From an uncultured Alphaproteobacteria bacterium (GTDB taxonomy: Bacteria; Pseudomonadota; Alphaproteobacteria; Rhodobacterales; Rhodobacteraceae), in NCBI GenBank assembly GCA_902533625.1, contig CACAMI010000014.1, positions 1 through 37,309 of the forward strand: a stretch of 37,309 nucleotides of DNA. Direction: 5' to 3'. The position numbers and the translations under genes were made by a program. Every line of letters starts with the position of its first letter. Positions within the stretch are counted from its first letter, which is position 1. The notes beneath the pieces are model-generated. The model had not been told where the DNA came from, ran no database searches, and was given only the letters and a program-made list of their open reading frames with translations. Below, piece after piece: positions 1-8,988 of the stretch.

Positions 1-1
1 C

Positions 2-685
2 AGAGTAGTAGATGGATCAAGGTTTGACGAATTCAAAAAGCATTATGGAGAAACTTTAGTTTGTGGGTTTTCACATGTGCATGGCATTCCAGTCGGAATC
101 ATAGCGAACAATGGAATTTTATTTTCTGAGAGTTCATTAAAAGGTGCTCACTTCGTTGAACTTTGTAGTAAAAGAAAAATACCACTGGTTTTTTTACAAA
201 ATATCACGGGCTTTATGGTCGGAAAAAAGTATGAAACTCAAGGAATAGCTAAAGACGGGGCCAAATTAGTTACTGCAGTTGCCACAACTTCCGTTCCGAA
301 AATTACTTTTATCATTGGAGGATCTTTTGGAGCAGGTAACTATGGAATGTGCGGGCGTGCGTATTCGCCACGTTTTTTATGGACTTGGCCTAATAGTCGA
401 ATTTCAGTTATGGGAGGTGAGCAAGCGGCTAGTGTTTTAGCTACTATTAAAAGAGATAACTATCTTAAAAATAAAATCGATTGGCCTAAAGAAGAGGAAG
501 AAGATTTCAAAAAACCGATACTCGATATGTTTTCAAAACAAAGCGATCCAATATATGCATCAGCTCGCCTTTGGGATGATGGAATAATAGATTTGAAAAA
601 AACCCGAGACATTCTTGGTTTAAGTTTAAGTGCTGCTCTAAATTCACCCATAGGGGAAACAAACTTTGGTATTTTTCGAATGTAG
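2..685 (+). CDS. mccB: Methylcrotonyl-CoA carboxylase carboxyltransferase (beta) subunit, 3' part
   Basis: The reading frame is open from the first bases of the window ([11 protein letters not shown]) with no start codon, so the N-terminal half lies outside. About 227 residues remain. They match the C-terminal carboxyltransferase domain of biotin-dependent acyl-CoA carboxylases: the ISGF-like stretch [15 protein letters not shown], then [19 protein letters not shown] and [18 protein letters not shown]. This last block is characteristic of MccB rather than PccB. The enzyme transfers CO2 from carboxybiotin to 3-methylcrotonyl-CoA in cytosolic leucine degradation. The stop is 11 bp before mccA, and mvaB follows, so the context is a liu/mcc leucine operon. 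The family call is secure; only the 5' end is missing. Confidence 0.93.
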   Translation, partial: RVVDGSRFDEFKKHYGETLVCGFSHVHGIPVGIIANNGILFSESSLKGAHFVELCSKRKIPLVFLQNITGFMVGKKYETQGIAKDGAKLVTAVATTSVPKITFIIGGSFGAGNYGMCGRAYSPRFLWTWPNSRISVMGGEQAASVLATIKRDNYLKNKIDWPKEEEEDFKKPILDMFSKQSDPIYASARLWDDGIIDLKKTRDILGLSLSAALNSPIGETNFGIFRM

Positions 686-696
686 ATTGCTTATAA

Positions 697-2688
697 ATGT
701 TTAAAAAAATTCTAATAGCTAATCGGAGTGAAATCGCATGCAGAATAATATCTACATGTAAGCGTCTGGGGATTGAAACTGTTACGGTACATTCAGAAGC
801 AGATATTGGCTCAAAGCATACAAAAATGGCGGATAAGTCTGTTTTAATTGGTCCGGCTGACATTAAACAAAGTTATTTATCAATGGAAGCAATATTAAAT
901 GTAGCTATTGAAAATAATGTAGAGGCGATTCATCCGGGATATGGGTTTTTGTCGGAAAATCCTGAGTTTGCCAGCATGGTTTTAGAGAACGGGTTAAAAT
1001 TTATTGGCCCAAAGCCTGAAACAATTAGGCTTATGGGTATGAAGGATCAGGCAAAAGATATGGCAATGGCATCTGAGATTCCTGTCATTCCAGGTTACCA
1101 TGGAAATATACAGTCGCATGACTTTCTATATTCAAAGGCTTTAGAAGTTGAATTCCCAATATTAATCAAACCTAGAGCGGGTGGAGGTGGGAAGGGAATG
1201 CGTTTGGTTACTTCCTCTGAAAATTTTTTGTCAGAATTAGAGGCTGCGAAGAGTGAAAGTTTGGCGGTGTTCGGAGACGATCAAATTATTTTAGAGAAAT
1301 ATTTCGAGTCACCTAGACACATAGAAGTTCAAGTTTTTGCAGATGATTTTGGCAATTATATCCATACCTTCGAACGTGAATGTTCTATTCAAAGAAGATA
1401 TCAAAAGCTTATTGAAGAAGCGCCAGCACCCTTTTTGTCAGGAGAGATAAAAGAGAGTCTCTACGAGACAGCTTTAAAAGTTGCAAAAGAAATTAATTAT
1501 TCTGGGGCTGGAACAGTGGAATTTTTGGTAAGCTCTTCTTCTGAAGATAAGGAAGATGAATTTTTCTTCATGGAAATGAACACTAGGTTACAGGTTGAGC
1601 ATCCAGTTTCCGAAGCCATTACAGGGTTAGATTTTGTGGAATTACAATTGGATATTGCTTCTGGAAATCCATTAAATATTAAGCAAACAGATATTCAATG
1701 TCTCGGCCATGCTATAGAAAGCAGAATCTATGCGGAGGACCCTCAAAATGATTTTTTGCCATCTATAGGAAAAATTTCTGAAATTAGTTTTCCAAAAAAT
1801 GCAACGCATTTTATTTCAGGTGAAACCCGTCTTGACCATGGGATCTATGAAGGTGCTGTCGTAACACCCTTTTATGATCCAATGATAGCAAAACTGATTA
1901 TTCATGGAAAAGACAGAAATGAGGCAATCCGTAAAAAAATTAACTCATTAAATGAATTTAATTTACAGGGTATCGCTACTAACATCGTATTTTTATTGAA
2001 GATATTGAATAATAATTCGTTTTCTAATGGAAAGATTGATACTGGGTTTTTGGTTAGCAATCTGGATCCTTTAGTTAAAAATGCTAAAATCATTGATGAA
2101 ATATTGGTAGCTGCCGTAATAAAGTTTTTTAATCCATCTGAAGTAAATGATGGTGACCCATGGTCAATGCTCAAAGGCTGGACAAACTTTCATTCTCTTA
2201 GAAGAACTGTTGATATATCTGTGAACGGTGAAGATTTTTCGATATTTTATGCCTTTGATGGCTTGGATGGACTTGCATGTGAAATAAATGATCAGAAAAT
2301 TTTAGTTAAATTTAGGAGAGAAAAAAACTCTGCAGTGATTATTAGTGAAGGGATCGAGGAAGAATATTTTTACAATAATCTTTCGAAAAACATTTTTCAG
2401 ATTTTTAATAAGAATGAAGTGTTTAAGGTGGTTTCTCAAGCTTTTGATGATTCCGATCGAGAAGCCGGTTTTGAAAAAGTTTTACGTGCTAAGTTGCCCG
2501 GGGTAGTGAAAAAATTATTCATTGCTGAGGGCGATATTGTGGAAAAAGGTGATGTTCTGTTAATTTTGGAAGCAATGAAAATGGAACAGCAAGTATTAGC
2601 ACCATGTAATGGATCAATAAAGAATCTCAATGCTCTCGAAGGTGATCAGGTATCGGAAAATCAACCACTATTAGAAGTGGAAGGTTAG
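697..2688 (+). CDS. mccA: Methylcrotonyl-CoA carboxylase biotin-containing (alpha) subunit
   Basis: This 663-residue protein has the full biotin carboxylase plus biotin carrier layout. The N-terminal biotin carboxylase domain begins KILIANRSEIACRII, with HPGYGFLSENPEFA near residue 75. The ATP-grasp glycine loop is PRAGGGGKGMR near residue 155, and FMEMNTRLQVEHPVSE with the catalytic region lies near 290-305. The C-terminal biotinyl domain ends in EAMKMEQQV, with the biotin-accepting lysine at about residue 628. It carboxylates biotin with ATP and bicarbonate and passes the CO2 to MccB. It starts at ATG 11 bp after mccB and ends one base before the mvaB start, indicating tight co-transcription. 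A propionyl-CoA carboxylase alpha subunit is the main alternative, but the neighbours mccB and mvaB favour MccA. Confidence 0.94.
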   Translation: MFKKILIANRSEIACRIISTCKRLGIETVTVHSEADIGSKHTKMADKSVLIGPADIKQSYLSMEAILNVAIENNVEAIHPGYGFLSENPEFASMVLENGLKFIGPKPETIRLMGMKDQAKDMAMASEIPVIPGYHGNIQSHDFLYSKALEVEFPILIKPRAGGGGKGMRLVTSSENFLSELEAAKSESLAVFGDDQIILEKYFESPRHIEVQVFADDFGNYIHTFERECSIQRRYQKLIEEAPAPFLSGEIKESLYETALKVAKEINYSGAGTVEFLVSSSSEDKEDEFFFMEMNTRLQVEHPVSEAITGLDFVELQLDIASGNPLNIKQTDIQCLGHAIESRIYAEDPQNDFLPSIGKISEISFPKNATHFISGETRLDHGIYEGAVVTPFYDPMIAKLIIHGKDRNEAIRKKINSLNEFNLQGIATNIVFLLKILNNNSFSNGKIDTGFLVSNLDPLVKNAKIIDEILVAAVIKFFNPSEVNDGDPWSMLKGWTNFHSLRRTVDISVNGEDFSIFYAFDGLDGLACEINDQKILVKFRREKNSAVIISEGIEEEYFYNNLSKNIFQIFNKNEVFKVVSQAFDDSDREAGFEKVLRAKLPGVVKKLFIAEGDIVEKGDVLLILEAMKMEQQVLAPCNGSIKNLNALEGDQVSENQPLLEVEG

Positions 2689-2689
2689 G

Positions 2690-3544
2690 TTGTCTAAAGT
2701 TGTAGAGATATTTGAGGTTGGGCCTCGTGATGGCTTACAAAATGAGAAAACAAACATTAATACTGCGGATAAGATAAAACTTATAGATGCTCTCTCTGAG
2801 TGTGGCATTAAGAAAATTGAAGTATCGAGTTTTGTAAGTTCAAAATGGATCCCACAACTTGCGGATGCAAAATATGTGTTTGAAAATATTACTAGAAATT
2901 CGTCCGTTAAATACACCGCCCTTACGCCTAACATGAAAGGATTAAATGCGGCGAAATCAGCAAATGTGGACGAAGTTGCTGTTTTTGCAGCAGCATCTGA
3001 AACCTTTAGTAAAAAAAATATTAATTGCTCAATCGAGGAGAGTTTTGAAAGATTTTACCCTTTAATTTTTGAAGCACTTAGACAAAATATTCCTGTCAGA
3101 GGATATATTTCGTGCATCACTGATTGCCCTTATGAAGGCAAAATAGAACCTAGCGCTGTCCTTAAGGTTGCCAGTAAATTATTGAAGTTAGGATGCTATC
3201 AGATAAGCCTTGGTGATACTATTGGTTTGTCAAACCCCAGCTCACTTGGAAGACTTTACGATTCCTTACTTTCTGAAGTATCTCCTTTAGGACTAGCGGG
3301 TCATTTTCACGATACAAACGGAAAAGCCTTAGAGAATATTGGGCTTAGCCTAGACAAAGGTTTAAGAACATTTGATTCCTCTGTTGGAGGTCTTGGAGGT
3401 TGTCCATATGCTCCTGGTTCGAAGGGAAACGTTGCGACAGAAAAAGTTATTGGTTTTGTCGAATCAAAAGGGTATCAAACAGAGGTAAGTACTGATAAGC
3501 TGAGGGAAGTATCTGATTTTGCTAAGTCATTGGTTTCATGTTAA
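2690..3544 (+). CDS. mvaB: Hydroxymethylglutaryl-CoA lyase
   Basis: This 284-residue TIM-barrel enzyme cleaves 3-hydroxy-3-methylglutaryl-CoA to acetyl-CoA and acetoacetate, the last step of leucine breakdown. Visible family motifs are EVGPRDGLQNEK near residue 10 (catalytic Arg-Asp), GHFHDTNGKAL (metal-binding His pair) and GGLGGCPYAPGSKGNVATE, which carries the catalytic loop cysteine. The start is TTG, one base after the mccA stop, with GGAAGG five bases upstream inside mccA; there is no ATG nearby. It is probably translationally coupled to mccA. The acetoacetate product links it to the CoA-transferase genes near 25-26 kb. Length and motifs match the family, so the assignment is confident. 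Confidence 0.94.
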   Translation: MSKVVEIFEVGPRDGLQNEKTNINTADKIKLIDALSECGIKKIEVSSFVSSKWIPQLADAKYVFENITRNSSVKYTALTPNMKGLNAAKSANVDEVAVFAAASETFSKKNINCSIEESFERFYPLIFEALRQNIPVRGYISCITDCPYEGKIEPSAVLKVASKLLKLGCYQISLGDTIGLSNPSSLGRLYDSLLSEVSPLGLAGHFHDTNGKALENIGLSLDKGLRTFDSSVGGLGGCPYAPGSKGNVATEKVIGFVESKGYQTEVSTDKLREVSDFAKSLVSC

Positions 3545-3592
3545 TTGGGCTACCTAGGGTGTATTGCTAATTAAAATAGAACGGGAAAAATT

Positions 3593-4408
3593 TTGACAAT
3601 AGGCGTTTTTGACTCTGGCCTAGGAGGCTTGACCGTCCTTTTTAGGATTAGGGAAAGGTTGCCAGATTTGCCAATCATATATCTTGGTGACAATGGCAAT
3701 GCTCCTTATGGCACCAGATCTCCAGAAGAGATTTACCAGATGACTTGCAGAGGAGTTCAGGTCCTTTTTGAAAAAGGTTGCAAGTTAGTGATTATAGCAT
3801 GTAATACCGCTTCAGCAGTAGCCTTAAGAAAAATGCAGGAGGAGTGGGTTCCTAATGATAAAAGGGTGCTTGGAGTATTTGTTCCTCTAATTGAGAAAAT
3901 TACAGAAAGACAGTGGGGAGATAATTCTCCTCCTAAAAAAGTTTCAATTAGAGATGTCGCTCTTTTTGCTACTCCCTCTACTGTTGCTAGCAAAGCTTTT
4001 GAAAGGGAATTAGGTTTTAGGGCAATTGGAGTTAATGTGGAATCCCAACCGTGTGATGGACTAGTTGATGCAATAGAATTAGGAGACTTGTATCTTGCCG
4101 AACAACTTGTAGAACTTTATGTGGATCAGTTGCTTCAACGATTGCCAAAACCAGAAATAATAGTACTCGGATGTACTCATTATCCATTAGTAAGTAATTT
4201 TTTTCATAAGCACTTTGAGAAGGGAGTGCAAATGTTAGATCATGCCGATATTGTTGCTGAAAGCCTAAAGGACTATCTGATTAGACATCCAGATAAGGTC
4301 GGGGAGATAACGGATTCAATATGCTTAACTACTGGTGACCCTCTTTACGTCAAAGAGAAAGCAAGCATGTTGGCAGGCATTGAAGTTAACTTTGATAAGG
4401 CAGTTTAA
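3593..4408 (+). CDS. murI: Glutamate racemase
   Basis: This 271-residue protein interconverts L- and D-glutamate for peptidoglycan synthesis in the cytosol. It shows the N-terminal motif IGVFDSGLGGLTVL with the conserved Asp-Ser, then YLGDNGNAPYGTRS. The two catalytic cysteines lie in IIACNTASAVA and VLGCTHYPLVS. The start is TTG, giving M-T-I-G-V-F; no ATG fits the conserved N-terminus. It follows mvaB by 48 bp on the same strand but belongs to cell-wall synthesis, so it may only be carried along in the transcript. Its end lies 9 bp from the convergent hydrolase gene. A broader Asp/Glu racemase is possible, but both cysteine motifs and the length fit MurI. Confidence 0.92.
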   Translation: MTIGVFDSGLGGLTVLFRIRERLPDLPIIYLGDNGNAPYGTRSPEEIYQMTCRGVQVLFEKGCKLVIIACNTASAVALRKMQEEWVPNDKRVLGVFVPLIEKITERQWGDNSPPKKVSIRDVALFATPSTVASKAFERELGFRAIGVNVESQPCDGLVDAIELGDLYLAEQLVELYVDQLLQRLPKPEIIVLGCTHYPLVSNFFHKHFEKGVQMLDHADIVAESLKDYLIRHPDKVGEITDSICLTTGDPLYVKEKASMLAGIEVNFDKAV

Positions 4409-4417
4409 TTTTAGGTA

Positions 4418-5620
4418 TTAAGTTAGATTGTCGCGAATTCTGTTTACAACACTTAGCACTTTCGGAAGTCTCTCCTTGCTAAGAGGGTCATTATCACTAG
4501 AAAACCACGATATTGAAATTTCTCGAACTCTATCGACAAAGAGATATTGGCCATGAATTCCAATTCCATGGATCATGGGGTTAGAGCCTTTGTGGCTATA
4601 CCATTTTGATCTATAGGCTACATTTTTATTAGGGAAGTCTGGGGCCATATCTCCTAAATCCCAAGCACTATTACTTCCGTTATTAAATATATCCTCGATC
4701 CAGCTCTCTGGCACAATTTGCTGACTATGCCCAGAACCATTCTGATAGATCATCATTCCTACTCTAGCTAAGTCCCTTGTGGTAAAGCATTTTCCCCCTG
4801 CAGAACGAGGGGCTCCAAATCGGTCAACAGTTATATAGCCAGGTTGTTCTGCACCTAAAGGTTTCCAAAGTTTTTCAGAAATAACATTTGAGTATTGATC
4901 GTCAGAAACTCTCTCAATGACCCAGCCCAGTAAGTCTGTATTTGGAGAGACATAGTGAAATTTATGACCATGATCTCCGTCTCTCTCCTTGAGAGTTTGC
5001 AAGAATGAACGCAGACCTAGATGCCTTTCTGAGTCAGGGGTGGGATTCCAGTTTGCGGCATAGCGATAACTTATTATCGGTCCACTTGTTGCCAGATAGT
5101 CTTCGTCGAAATATACACCTACTTGCATATCTAAACAGTCTCTTATGGAAGCGTCTTTGTAGGCTGTCCCTTTAATTTCAGGAATATACTTAGAGACTAA
5201 TGCGCTTGTATCTAAAAGGTTATCTTTCTCTAAAATACCACATAAAAGTCCTAAAATAGATTTTGAAACTGAGAATAAAATATGCTTTCCATTTTGATCC
5301 ATATTATTTTGGTACGTTTCAAAGACAATATTTCCTTTATGTAAAACAACAACAGAGTCGACGGATAAATCAGTTAATTCCTTTTCAGTTACTAATTCAT
5401 TTTGGTTCTGGCCCGTTCCCAATTCCCAGACCTTGGAAGGGTCATTTTGGATTTCAGAAGTTGGAATTAGCTCTCTTACGTTACTAAAAGACCAGGAGCT
5501 ATATGGATGCGTGCGCCAATTTTCTAAAGTTACTTGATTTTGCTTTTTTGGGGGAAATTCTTTCATTATTTTATTCATAGGGGTTCCAATTTTTTGAATA
5601 ATTAATCGTTTATTAGACAA
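4418..5620 (-). CDS. Serine hydrolase, class C beta-lactamase/penicillin-binding-protein fold
   Basis: The 400-residue product has the serine beta-lactamase-like fold. The S-x-x-K motif (FSVSKSILGLL) is near residue 115, a tyrosine motif lies in HYVSPNTDLLGW near residue 230, and the C-terminal half contains GGKCFTTRDLARVGMMIYQNG, typical of the EstB/6-aminohexanoate-hydrolase group. No signal peptide is obvious, so it may act in the cytosol; the substrate cannot be predicted. The longest frame starts at TTG 5620, overlapping the end of the upstream DMT transporter by 8 bp. An ATG at 5578 gives a product 14 residues shorter and is also plausible. It is co-directional with the transporter, so the pair may handle an ester or amide and its export. 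The family is well supported; the substrate is unknown. Confidence 0.82.
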   Translation of the reverse strand: MSNKRLIIQKIGTPMNKIMKEFPPKKQNQVTLENWRTHPYSSWSFSNVRELIPTSEIQNDPSKVWELGTGQNQNELVTEKELTDLSVDSVVVLHKGNIVFETYQNNMDQNGKHILFSVSKSILGLLCGILEKDNLLDTSALVSKYIPEIKGTAYKDASIRDCLDMQVGVYFDEDYLATSGPIISYRYAANWNPTPDSERHLGLRSFLQTLKERDGDHGHKFHYVSPNTDLLGWVIERVSDDQYSNVISEKLWKPLGAEQPGYITVDRFGAPRSAGGKCFTTRDLARVGMMIYQNGSGHSQQIVPESWIEDIFNNGSNSAWDLGDMAPDFPNKNVAYRSKWYSHKGSNPMIHGIGIHGQYLFVDRVREISISWFSSDNDPLSKERLPKVLSVVNRIRDNLT

Positions 5621-6512
5621 GCAAGATAACAGTTAGACAAGAAAAAACAGAAATTATACCAGCAACTTGTAGAGTGTTTAACTTCTCGCCTAAAATAAAA
5701 TAGGCTAGTATCAAGGTAAATATCCCAAAGTTTGCGGCTGCCACTGGTGCAAGAGCTGGCATCTCTAACTTTCCAGCACCAAAAACAAGACTGATAGCTG
5801 CAACGTCTAGCAGTCCCATTAAACCCAAGAAAAAGATTTCTCTTGCACGAGGTATAATAATGGTTTGAGTGAAGATGAAAACAAGAAAAATGACTGTAAA
5901 AGTTACTACTCTTGAATGAAGGGAAACTTCGAGAGTATTACTTGAGTTTGATGCTTGTTGGCCAAAGTGAAAAGTAATGGCGAAAGATACTGCTGCCAGT
6001 AAGGAATAAATAATCGCTGTAAAATGATACTGCATAGGCCAGTATTTTTTATGAGAATCTAATTCATTTTGTGAGCTTTCTTCCGGGGTGGCTATACTAA
6101 TTATAGCAATACCCAAAACTACAAAAAAAACTAAAGGCCAAAAAATTAATCTGATTTCTGCGCCAGACAAATAAGCCAGTATTAAGGAAATTATTGGGTA
6201 TATGCCAATTATAGGAGCTACGATTGCCAATGGCCCAATTTTTAAGGATTTAAACAAAGCCAACATGGCTATTGAAAAGAATACCCCCGACAGAATAATT
6301 TCTTGGCGAAAAAAGAAACTTTGAGACAGATTTTCAGGATAAATTGCTAAAGAGTTAAATTGGATTAAAGAAAAAAAGAATAAAAATATTGTTCCGAAAA
6401 AAATTACCCAAATTAAAGAGTTTAATACGCCAAGTCTTTGACTGACCAACCTTACTAGAAGATCGTGCAAGCCCCATAGAGCAGCTGCAATAATTCCAAA
6501 AATTAAAGACAA
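5613..6512 (-). CDS. EamA/DMT-superfamily transporter
   Basis: This 299-residue integral membrane protein has about ten hydrophobic segments in two repeated halves, the layout of drug/metabolite (EamA/RhaT) transporters. The N-terminus IFGIIAAALWGLHDLLVRLV and the C-terminal repeat (AAANFGIFTLILAYFILGEKLN, then a last hydrophobic span) are typical of the family. The TTG start at 6512 is three bases after the stop of the 53-residue membrane protein. Its end overlaps the serine hydrolase TTG start, suggesting a three-gene minus-strand operon. The substrate is unknown; family members export amino acids, nucleosides or other metabolites. Confidence 0.85.
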   Translation of the reverse strand: MSLIFGIIAAALWGLHDLLVRLVSQRLGVLNSLIWVIFFGTIFLFFFSLIQFNSLAIYPENLSQSFFFRQEIILSGVFFSIAMLALFKSLKIGPLAIVAPIIGIYPIISLILAYLSGAEIRLIFWPLVFFVVLGIAIISIATPEESSQNELDSHKKYWPMQYHFTAIIYSLLAAVSFAITFHFGQQASNSSNTLEVSLHSRVVTFTVIFLVFIFTQTIIIPRAREIFFLGLMGLLDVAAISLVFGAGKLEMPALAPVAAANFGIFTLILAYFILGEKLNTLQVAGIISVFSCLTVILLV

Positions 6513-6515
6513 ACC

Positions 6516-6677
6516 TTACTTTTTTCTGAAGAATGGGATGAGAAACACTAGGCAGGCGACCAAAAAAAATATTGATCCAAACATTGACCAAAATGAGCCT
6601 ACGCTTGCAACAACAAATCCTAGTGCGGATATTACGAACAGTATCCACCCAATAAAATTTATCTGGTTATCTGTCAT
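6516..6677 (-). CDS. Small two-span membrane protein, 53 aa
   Basis: Reading the minus strand from an ATG at 6677 gives a 53-residue product beginning M-T-D-N-Q-I-N-F-I-G-W and ending F-F-R-K-K at a TAA. It has two hydrophobic stretches (about residues 8-25 and 30-50), a glycine/serine turn and a positively charged tail, so an inner-membrane hairpin is likely. A GAGG lies seven bases before the ATG, a good Shine-Dalgarno sequence. The stop is three bases upstream of the DMT transporter start. Its length is below many ORF cut-offs, and an overlapping 97-residue frame masks it. I cannot assign a function; the operon position and ribosome-binding site are the reasons to believe it is real. Confidence 0.7.
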   Translation of the reverse strand: MTDNQINFIGWILFVISALGFVVASVGSFWSMFGSIFFLVACLVFLIPFFRKK

Positions 6678-6793
6678 TCATTTACCTCTAGCACTAAAAT
6701 AACACCCTATAGTTCTTATTATCAATGCTAAAGCTTAATTTTGGTTCCTTTTTTGTATCCGAACGTTAGATTTCGTTGTGCATGTAGGTTTTT

Positions 6794-6799
6794 TATAAT
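6794..6799 (+). promoter_or_regulatory. Candidate -10 element for the glnT/gmaS operon
   Basis: A perfect TATAAT lies in the divergent gap between the small membrane protein gene and the glutamine-synthetase gene. No good -35 is seen at the normal distance, so an activator may be needed. A transcript starting about 7 bp downstream would begin at about 6806, after the TTG at 6803. This supports GTG 6842 as the start codon. Confidence 0.35.
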
Positions 6800-6841
6800 A
6801 GCTTGAATTGTACTCAGTTATTTAATTTGAAAGGTAGTGTT

Positions 6842-8146
6842 GTGAAGGAACTTGAAAAGTTTGCAAAAGAGAAAAAAGTTAAATATTTTATGATATCATT
6901 TACAGATCTTTTCGGAGTTCAGAGAGCAAAACTTGTACCCGCTGAGGCTATTGCTGATATGCAGGAAGATGGTGCAGGATTTGCTGGCTTTGCCAGTTGG
7001 CTTGATATGACCCCAGCGCATCCTGATATGTTAGCTGTGCCGGATCCAGAGAGCGTAATACAGCTTCCTTGGAAGAGAGATGTTGCATGGTTGGCAGCAG
7101 ATTGTTTTATTGATTCTGATCCAGTTAAACAGGCTCCAAGAAATGTTCTAAAATCTCTGATTAGTAAAACTTTAGAAAGCAACTTAAGAGTTAAGACAGG
7201 TATTGAAGCTGAATTTTTTCTCCTTTTACCTGATGGTTCAGATATTTCTGATCCTTATGATAACGCTGTCAAGCCGTGCTATGATCAGCAAGCACTTATG
7301 CGCAGATACGATGTGATTGCTGAAATTTGTGACTACATGCTTGAGCTTGGTTGGGGTCCGTACCAAAATGATCATGAAGATGCTAACGGGCAATTCGAAA
7401 TGAATTTTGAATTTGATGATGTTTTAAAGACTGCAGATAAACATTCGTTCTTTAAATTTATGGTTAAATCAATAGCGGAGAAGCATGGATTGAGGGCCAC
7501 CTTCATGCCAAAGCCGGTGGAGCATTTGACAGGTAATGGTTGTCATGCACACATCTCGGTTTGGGATTTGACTGGGCAAAATAATGTGTTTGCTGATGAT
7601 AGTGAAGAGCTGGGACTTTCCAAAAAAGGATTAAATTTTCTGGGTGGAATAATTAATCATGCAACATCCATGACTGCAATTACCAACCCTACCGTTAATT
7701 CTTATAAGAGAATTAACGCCCCTCGGACGCTAAGTGGTGCGAGTTGGGCTCCAAATACCGTTACTTGGACATCGAATAATAGGACACATATGGTTAGAGT
7801 TCCAGGTCCAGGAAGATTTGAACTAAGATTACCAGATGGTGCCGCTAATCCATACTTACTCCAGGCTGCAATAATTGCAGCTGGTATGGATGGTTTGAAG
7901 GAGAGCACGGATCCCGGAGAAAGATCTGAAGTAAATATGTATGAAAACCGAGAGGCAATAAGTGGAGCAAAAAAACTCCCATTAAACTTATTGGATGCTT
8001 TGAGAGAATTTGATGCAAATAGTATATTTAAAGAGGCTATGGGGCAGGAATTTTCAGAAGCTTTTGTCAAACTTAAGATGGAAGAATGGAACTCTTATGT
8101 ATCTCATTTTTCTACCTGGGAAAAAGAAAATACTCTTGATATTTAA
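6842..8146 (+). CDS. glnT: GlnT-type glutamine synthetase / gamma-glutamylmethylamide synthetase
   Basis: The product (434 residues from GTG 6842) belongs to the glutamine synthetase superfamily, in the GlnT/GmaS branch found in rhizobia and roseobacters. Visible blocks are KYFMISFTDLFGVQRAKLVP at the N-terminus, GIEAEFFLL (metal-binding Glu), NDHEDANGQFEMNFEF, NGCHAHISVWD (ATP/metal His) and RVPGPGRFELRLPDGAANPYL. It ligates ammonia or methylamine to glutamate using ATP. A longer frame opens at TTG 6803, but the family N-terminus, the AAAGG before GTG 6842 and the TATAAT at 6794 favour 6842. fdhD follows by about 15 bp. Sequence alone does not separate GlnT from GmaS: the usual mgsABC/mgd partners of GmaS are absent here, but the formate-dehydrogenase accessory gene would fit methylamine oxidation. 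Confidence 0.82.
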   Translation: MKELEKFAKEKKVKYFMISFTDLFGVQRAKLVPAEAIADMQEDGAGFAGFASWLDMTPAHPDMLAVPDPESVIQLPWKRDVAWLAADCFIDSDPVKQAPRNVLKSLISKTLESNLRVKTGIEAEFFLLLPDGSDISDPYDNAVKPCYDQQALMRRYDVIAEICDYMLELGWGPYQNDHEDANGQFEMNFEFDDVLKTADKHSFFKFMVKSIAEKHGLRATFMPKPVEHLTGNGCHAHISVWDLTGQNNVFADDSEELGLSKKGLNFLGGIINHATSMTAITNPTVNSYKRINAPRTLSGASWAPNTVTWTSNNRTHMVRVPGPGRFELRLPDGAANPYLLQAAIIAAGMDGLKESTDPGERSEVNMYENREAISGAKKLPLNLLDALREFDANSIFKEAMGQEFSEAFVKLKMEEWNSYVSHFSTWEKENTLDI

Positions 8147-8161
8147 TTTTGGATTGAGAAA

Positions 8162-8977
8162 TTGGTGTCATCATACATTGTACCTCCAAATATAGATCTT
8201 AAAAATCTATCCAGTGAGGTAAAAGGTGTAAATCAAATAGGGGAAGAGGTTACAGCAAATGTAACCTTAGAAAAACCTCTTACAGTGTTTCTTAATAGTG
8301 CCGAAATCGTAACTAGTATGACAATTGGTGATTATCCAGAACTTCTCGCATTGGGGTTTCTCTTTAATCAAAGAATAATTAAGGAAAAAAGAGAGGTAAA
8401 GTCAGTAGATTTTGATGAAGAATTGAACGTAGTAGTAGTACGAACAGTAGATGAAACTCCCTATGAGATTAACTCCAAGAAAAAAATAAGAACAAGTGGA
8501 TGTGCTTTGGGAACCGTTTTCGGAAACTTGATGGATGAAATTGACGAAATTAAATTAAGTCCTAGAGAAATTAAAGTATCCATTCTTTATGATCTCGCAC
8601 GAAAAATCAACACAACCCCAAGTCTATATCTTGAGACTGGTGCTATTCATGGAACTGTCCTTTGTGACTATTCTGGGCCTCTGGTATATATGGAAGATGT
8701 CGGGCGGCATAATGCGGTAGATAAGATATCCGGATGGATGCTAAATAATGATGTAGTAGGTGAGGACAAAATTCTCTATACAACTGGAAGGCTAACTTCA
8801 GAGATGGTCATAAAAGCAGCAATTATGGGTATCCCTATTCTATTGTCACGCTCAGGATTTACGGCCTGGGGTGTAGAAATAGCCAAATCTGTTGGTTTAA
8901 CAATGGTGGGCCGGCTTAGAGGAGAGCGATTTTTATGTTTAACTGGATCAAAAAATCTAATTTTTGATGAGAAATAA
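8162..8977 (+). CDS. fdhD: Formate dehydrogenase accessory sulfurtransferase FdhD
   Basis: The 271-residue protein matches FdhD, which transfers sulfur from a cysteine desulfurase to the bis-MGD cofactor of formate dehydrogenase. Family motifs are TIGDYPELLALGFLFNQRII (N-terminal third), RTSGCALGTVFGN, EDVGRHNAVDKISGWML, TTGRLTSEMVIKAA and ILLSRSGFTAWGVEIA. The cysteine motif has only the first Cys of the CxxC pair found in E. coli FdhD. I recall similar forms in related alphaproteobacteria, so this is probably not a defect. The start is TTG 8162 or GTG 8165, with GAGAA just upstream. It opens a Mo-cofactor run with mobA, mobB and moeA. Confidence 0.92.
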   Translation: MVSSYIVPPNIDLKNLSSEVKGVNQIGEEVTANVTLEKPLTVFLNSAEIVTSMTIGDYPELLALGFLFNQRIIKEKREVKSVDFDEELNVVVVRTVDETPYEINSKKKIRTSGCALGTVFGNLMDEIDEIKLSPREIKVSILYDLARKINTTPSLYLETGAIHGTVLCDYSGPLVYMEDVGRHNAVDKISGWMLNNDVVGEDKILYTTGRLTSEMVIKAAIMGIPILLSRSGFTAWGVEIAKSVGLTMVGRLRGERFLCLTGSKNLIFDEK

Positions 8978-8988
8978 AGTGTTAAAAT

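Noticed and set aside
6355-6648. 97-residue minus-strand frame over the DMT transporter start
   Set aside because: It overlaps the 53-residue membrane protein and the transporter N-terminus in another frame, has no ribosome-binding site and an implausible composition.
6803-6841. TTG 6803 as the start of the glutamine synthetase gene
   Set aside because: It lies just after the TATAAT, adds 13 non-conserved residues, and GTG 6842 has a better ribosome-binding site and fits the family N-terminus.
7702-8070. Antisense frame of 122 codons inside the glutamine synthetase gene
   Set aside because: It mirrors a strongly conserved coding region and has no ribosome-binding site or recognisable domain.
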